DNA from: an uncultured Ruminococcus sp.
Lineage (GTDB): Bacteria > Bacillota > Clostridia > Oscillospirales > Ruminococcaceae
Assembly: GCA_946540705.1 (NCBI GenBank)
Contig: CAMNJD010000489.1
Location: 1-5,888, forward strand
DNA length: 5,888 nt
Direction of reading: 5' to 3'
Below, one piece after another: positions 5,629 to 5,888 of the stretch. The translations under genes and the position numbers were made by a program. How positions within the stretch are numbered: position 1 is the first letter of the stretch; every line of letters starts with the position of its first letter. The notes under the pieces are model-generated. The model worked only from the letters and a program-made list of their open reading frames with translations. It was not told the DNA's origin and searched no databases.

Positions 5629-5665
5629 CAAGGACTGCGCATAAACTGAGCATAAATAGTGATTT

Positions 5666-5706
5666 TGCCCCGAAGCATTTGAACGTGCTCCGGGGCATTG
5701 TTTTAT
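5666..5706 (+). terminator. Rho-independent terminator of groES-groEL
   Basis: TGCCCCG (5666-5672) pairs with CGGGGCA (5691-5697). After one A-C mismatch, AGCA (5674-5677) pairs with TGCT (5686-5689) around an 8-nt loop. TTGTTTTAT follows directly. The GC-rich stem plus T-run fits an intrinsic terminator on the plus strand, 62 nt after the groEL stop. The other strand lacks a T-run after the stem, so it should act in one direction only. Confidence 0.9.
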
Positions 5707-5888
5707 ACAGTGAGGCACGAAACGGCTGCCGACCTGGGGAAGTACTGATTAAATCCCGCCTGACGGCTTGGCACGCAATCTACTTGCATATTTTCCGCCA
5801 TCTTGCACGAAAACTCCTTGCTGGGCGTCAGCCCAGCGGCGTCGTTTTCATACAATCTGACGAAAAATCTGACTGCGCATCTTGCGCA
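5703..5888 (-). CDS. Partial open frame, possible small hypothetical protein or repeat-borne frame
   Basis: On the minus strand 61 sense codons run from the right edge to a TAA at 5703, so the frame is cut at its 5' end. The visible protein contains AVRFFVRLYENDAAGL, TPSKEFSCKMAENMQ and VDCVPSRQAGFNQYF, with four Cys and no membrane segment. An internal ATG at 5801 has AAGGAG (5814-5819) 12 nt upstream and would give 32 aa (MAENMQ to SCLTV). The frame converges on groEL, and its stop lies inside the terminator T-run. The DNA is full of short inverted repeats, which argues that this may be a non-coding dispersed element that happens to be open. No function or family can be given. Confidence 0.3.
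   Translation of the reverse strand, partial: CARCAVRFFVRLYENDAAGLTPSKEFSCKMAENMQVDCVPSRQAGFNQYFPRSAAVSCLTV
5709..5888. repeat. Candidate structured intergenic element, cut by the window edge
   Basis: After the groEL terminator, several small inverted repeats are packed together: CGGC-T-GCCG (5723-5731); GCTGGGC-GTCA-GCCCAGC (5820-5837), itself enclosed by GAAAAC (5809-5814) and GTTTTC (5844-5849); and TGCGCA-TCT-TGCGCA (5874-5888) at the very edge. Short direct repeats also occur: CATCTTGC (5799-5806, 5878-5885), CAATCT (5776-5781, 5853-5858) and GCACGAAA (5715-5722, 5805-5812). This texture suggests a dispersed, REP- or MITE-like intergenic element. Only one copy is in the window, so dispersal is not shown, and the left boundary is a guess. 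Confidence 0.4.

Noticed and set aside
4020..5678. Very long open frame (552 codons) on the minus strand opposite groEL
   Set aside because: It mirrors a highly conserved, codon-biased gene whose reverse frame stays open for compositional reasons. The product is Cys/Leu/Asp-rich with no recognisable motif, and it would run through the groEL terminator.

Overview
The window looks like chromosomal DNA of a moderately GC-rich member of the Firmicutes (Bacillota), most likely class Clostridia. The grounds are strong AGGAGG-type ribosome binding sites, a perfect CIRCE element at the groES-groEL promoter (HrcA-type heat-shock control), an OmpR-type response regulator with a HAMP sensor kinase, and a PASTA-domain envelope protein. 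An Oscillospiraceae/Ruminococcaceae-like gut organism is my best guess. That is an inference from composition and gene style, not a demonstrated placement.

Layout. The left half (1-3188) is a leftward operon read from about 3260: response regulator (3188-2481), sensor histidine kinase (2474-1035, 6 bp behind the regulator) and a membrane-anchored PASTA-domain protein (981 to beyond base 1, so its C-terminus is missing). The right half (3506-5706) is the rightward groES-groEL operon, with its own promoter, CIRCE operator, long leader and a terminator at 5666-5706. The two operons diverge from a 461-bp intergenic region (3189-3649) that is rich in regulatory and palindromic DNA.

The left operon reads as an envelope-sensing circuit. 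The kinase has an extracytoplasmic domain of about 130 residues. The regulator belongs to the OmpR/PhoB winged-helix class. Just upstream of the regulator gene lie three hexamers (TTCATA, TTCATA, TTCATC on the coding strand) spaced exactly 11 bp apart, which is the layout of a PhoP/PhoB-type binding site and suggests autoregulation. A perfect 16-bp AT palindrome overlaps the predicted -10 and start. The third gene would place one PASTA domain outside the membrane, where it could contact peptidoglycan or muropeptides, but a functional link to the kinase is only an inference.

The right operon is ordinary housekeeping chaperonin, apart from an extra CIRCE half-site in the leader and a short GroEL tail with a single GGM. 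Past the groEL terminator, about 180 bp up to the window edge are packed with small inverted repeats. On the minus strand they carry an open frame cut by the edge (5888-5703). I read this as a probable dispersed intergenic element or a small partial gene of unknown function. No tRNA, rRNA, CRISPR array, transposase or phage gene is visible.
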